From positions 1 through 20,041 of the forward strand of contig DGQR01000096.1 in NCBI GenBank assembly GCA_002390825.1: a DNA stretch of 20,041 nucleotides, in the 5' to 3' direction. Made by a program: the position numbers and the translations under genes. Within the stretch, counting starts at the first letter, position 1. Each line of letters starts with the position of its first letter. Of the stretch, positions 19,063 to 20,041 are shown piece after piece. A model generated the notes under the pieces. That model made no database searches, was not told the origin of the DNA, and worked only from the letters and a program-made list of their open reading frames with translations. This DNA is from Rhodoferax sp. UBA4409. GTDB lineage: Bacteria > Pseudomonadota > Gammaproteobacteria > Burkholderiales > Burkholderiaceae_C.

Positions 19063-19905
19063 ATGAAGAAACTCCTGCTGGCACTGGCAGCAACCTCCGT
19101 TTTGGCCGCCTGCGGCAAAAAAGAAGAAGCCGCTCCCGCAGCACCCGCTGCCCCTGCTTCCGCACCCGTTGCAGCCGCTCCTGCGCCAGAAGTAGGTCCC
19201 CTGAAGGTCGCGATCGACCCGACCTACGAACCCTTCACTTTCAAGTCTGCAGACGGCCAGCCCACCGGTTTTGACGTCGATGTCGCCAACGCCCTGTGCG
19301 AGCAAATCAAGCGCAAGTGCGAGTTCGTGGAACAAGTCTGGGACAGCATGATCCCCGGCCTGAACGCCAAGAAGTACGACGTCATCATCTCCTCCATGTC
19401 CGCAACTGACGAGCGCAAACAGGAAATCGACTTCACCGACAAGTACTACCAAACTCCTAGCCGCATCGTGCTGAAAAAGGGCACCAAATTCACCGACCTC
19501 GCCTCTCTCAAGGGCAAAAAGATTGGTGTTTTGAAGGGTTCCACCCAAGAAAAATACGCCATGGACAACTTGAAGCCCGTTGGCGTGGTCATTAACTCCT
19601 ACGAAGCGCAAGACCAGGTCTACTTGGACATCAAATCAGGCCGTATCGATGGCACCGTGGCCGACTTCCTGGAAGTTACCGGTGGTTTCCTGTCAAAGCC
19701 TGAAGGCGCCAAGTACGAATTCATCGGCCCAGTGCTGAGCGATGTCAAATACTTCGCTGGTGCAGCTGTCGCCCTGCGCAAGGGTGAAGACCAACTTAAG
19801 GGCGAGTTGAACGAAGCCATCAAGGCCATCCGCGCCAATGGCACTTACAAGACCCTGAACGACAAGTACTTTGCCAAGTACAACATCGACGTTTACGGCG
19901 AATAA
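19063..19905 (+). CDS. Basic amino acid ABC transporter, lipoprotein substrate-binding protein
   Basis: The 280-aa protein binds an amino acid outside the inner membrane and delivers it to an ABC importer. Residues 1-16 are a lipoprotein signal with lipobox LAAC (Cys17), so it should be membrane-anchored. Residues 23-42 form an Ala/Pro-rich linker, and a SBP_bac_3 domain follows from about 45 to the end. The ligand residues known from the LAO/HisJ proteins all appear in place: Asp52, Tyr55, Ser111, Ser113, Arg118, Thr161 and Asp201. Together with GFLSKPEG and the terminal DVYGE, this points to the HisJ/ArgT group (lysine, arginine, ornithine or histidine). The exact ligand is an inference. 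Soluble periplasmic HisJ lacks the lipid anchor and linker. A probable permease gene starts 69 nt downstream. Confidence 0.92.
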   Translation: MKKLLLALAATSVLAACGKKEEAAPAAPAAPASAPVAAAPAPEVGPLKVAIDPTYEPFTFKSADGQPTGFDVDVANALCEQIKRKCEFVEQVWDSMIPGLNAKKYDVIISSMSATDERKQEIDFTDKYYQTPSRIVLKKGTKFTDLASLKGKKIGVLKGSTQEKYAMDNLKPVGVVINSYEAQDQVYLDIKSGRIDGTVADFLEVTGGFLSKPEGAKYEFIGPVLSDVKYFAGAAVALRKGEDQLKGELNEAIKAIRANGTYKTLNDKYFAKYNIDVYGE

Positions 19906-19926
19906 ATCTTGTAAAACCCACGCATC

Positions 19927-19949
19927 GGGGCGCAGTAGTGCGCCCCTTT
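19927..19949 (+). terminator. Intercistronic hairpin after the binding-protein gene
   Basis: GGGGCGCA (19927-19934) and TGCGCCCC (19939-19946) form a perfect 8-bp stem with a GTAG loop, followed by only three T. Hairpins between a binding-protein gene and its permease gene often act as weak terminators or 3' stabilisers, so that the binding protein is made in excess. The short T-run suggests partial termination. Confidence 0.65.
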
Positions 19950-19974
19950 GCGTTCCATGCGCCCACAGGCTTTC

Positions 19975-20024
19975 ATGAATTCTTATTACGTCGCCATATT
20001 GCAGGGCTCGGTACTCACGGTTGG
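19975..20024 (+). CDS. Probable ABC transporter permease, first 16 codons only
   Basis: An ATG at 19975 opens MNSYYVAILQGSVLTV before genomic sequence gives way to adapter at 20025. The start ILQGSVLTV resembles the N-terminus of HisQ/HisM-type permeases, which begin with a short segment ending in a GxxxT motif before the first membrane helix. Its position after a HisJ/ArgT-type binding protein supports this. With only 16 residues, the family call rests mainly on context. No strong ribosome site is visible; the nearest purine-rich text is ACAGG about 5 nt upstream. Confidence 0.55.
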
Positions 20025-20041
20025 AGATCGGAAGAGCGTCG
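20025..20041 (+). other. Illumina TruSeq adapter remnant at contig end
   Basis: AGATCGGAAGAGCGTCG is identical to the first 17 bases of the reverse complement of the TruSeq universal adapter. It is not genomic sequence. It marks the true end of the assembled contig, and any translation across it is artificial. Confidence 0.93.

Overview
The window looks like a piece of a Burkholderiales chromosome, most likely Comamonadaceae (Rhodoferax/Polaromonas/Curvibacter relatives). The grounds are high G+C, proteins close in layout to proteobacterial glycogen enzymes, and two copies of an interspersed repeat that I recognise from that family. The last 17 bases (20025-20041) match the start of an Illumina TruSeq adapter. 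The right edge is therefore probably an untrimmed contig end, and the whole window may be one draft or metagenomic contig.

Layout from left to right. (1) 1-3605, minus strand: the N-terminal 1201 residues of a secreted RHS/YD-repeat protein. Its frame is open to the left edge, so the variable C-terminus and any immunity gene are missing. (2) 3606-3830: an intergenic stretch with a small inverted repeat, one copy of the interspersed repeat, and a 12-bp hairpin just after glgP. (3) 3831-15106, minus strand: a complete six-gene glycogen cluster, transcribed glgB-glgX-pgm-glgC-glgA-glgP. The gaps are at most 59 nt, with ATGA stop/start overlaps at glgB/glgX and glgA/glgP. (4) 15107-15294: the probable glg promoter region, containing a GTAAC-C-GTTAC palindrome. 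(5) 15295-18767, minus strand: an exported TraB/GumN-family protein and, 35 nt upstream of it, a YgiQ-type radical SAM protein whose coding sequence contains a second copy of the repeat in frame. (6) 18768-19062: a divergent promoter region with several hairpins. (7) 19063-20024, plus strand: a lipoprotein solute-binding protein of the HisJ/ArgT type, an intercistronic hairpin, and the first 16 codons of a probable permease gene, cut by the adapter.

How the genes work together. Pgm converts glucose-6-phosphate to glucose-1-phosphate. GlgC makes ADP-glucose, GlgA extends alpha-1,4 chains and GlgB adds alpha-1,6 branches. GlgP returns glucose-1-phosphate from chain ends and GlgX removes the short limit-dextrin branches. 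Synthesis and breakdown are thus encoded together. The binding protein and permease would import a basic amino acid. The RHS protein is unrelated in function and is the only clearly accessory element.

I found no convincing undescribed multi-gene system. The items most worth a second look are the truncated RHS protein, the repeat captured inside ygiQ, the activator-site residues of GlgC, and the palindrome upstream of glgB. No tRNA, rRNA, CRISPR array or insertion sequence was seen.
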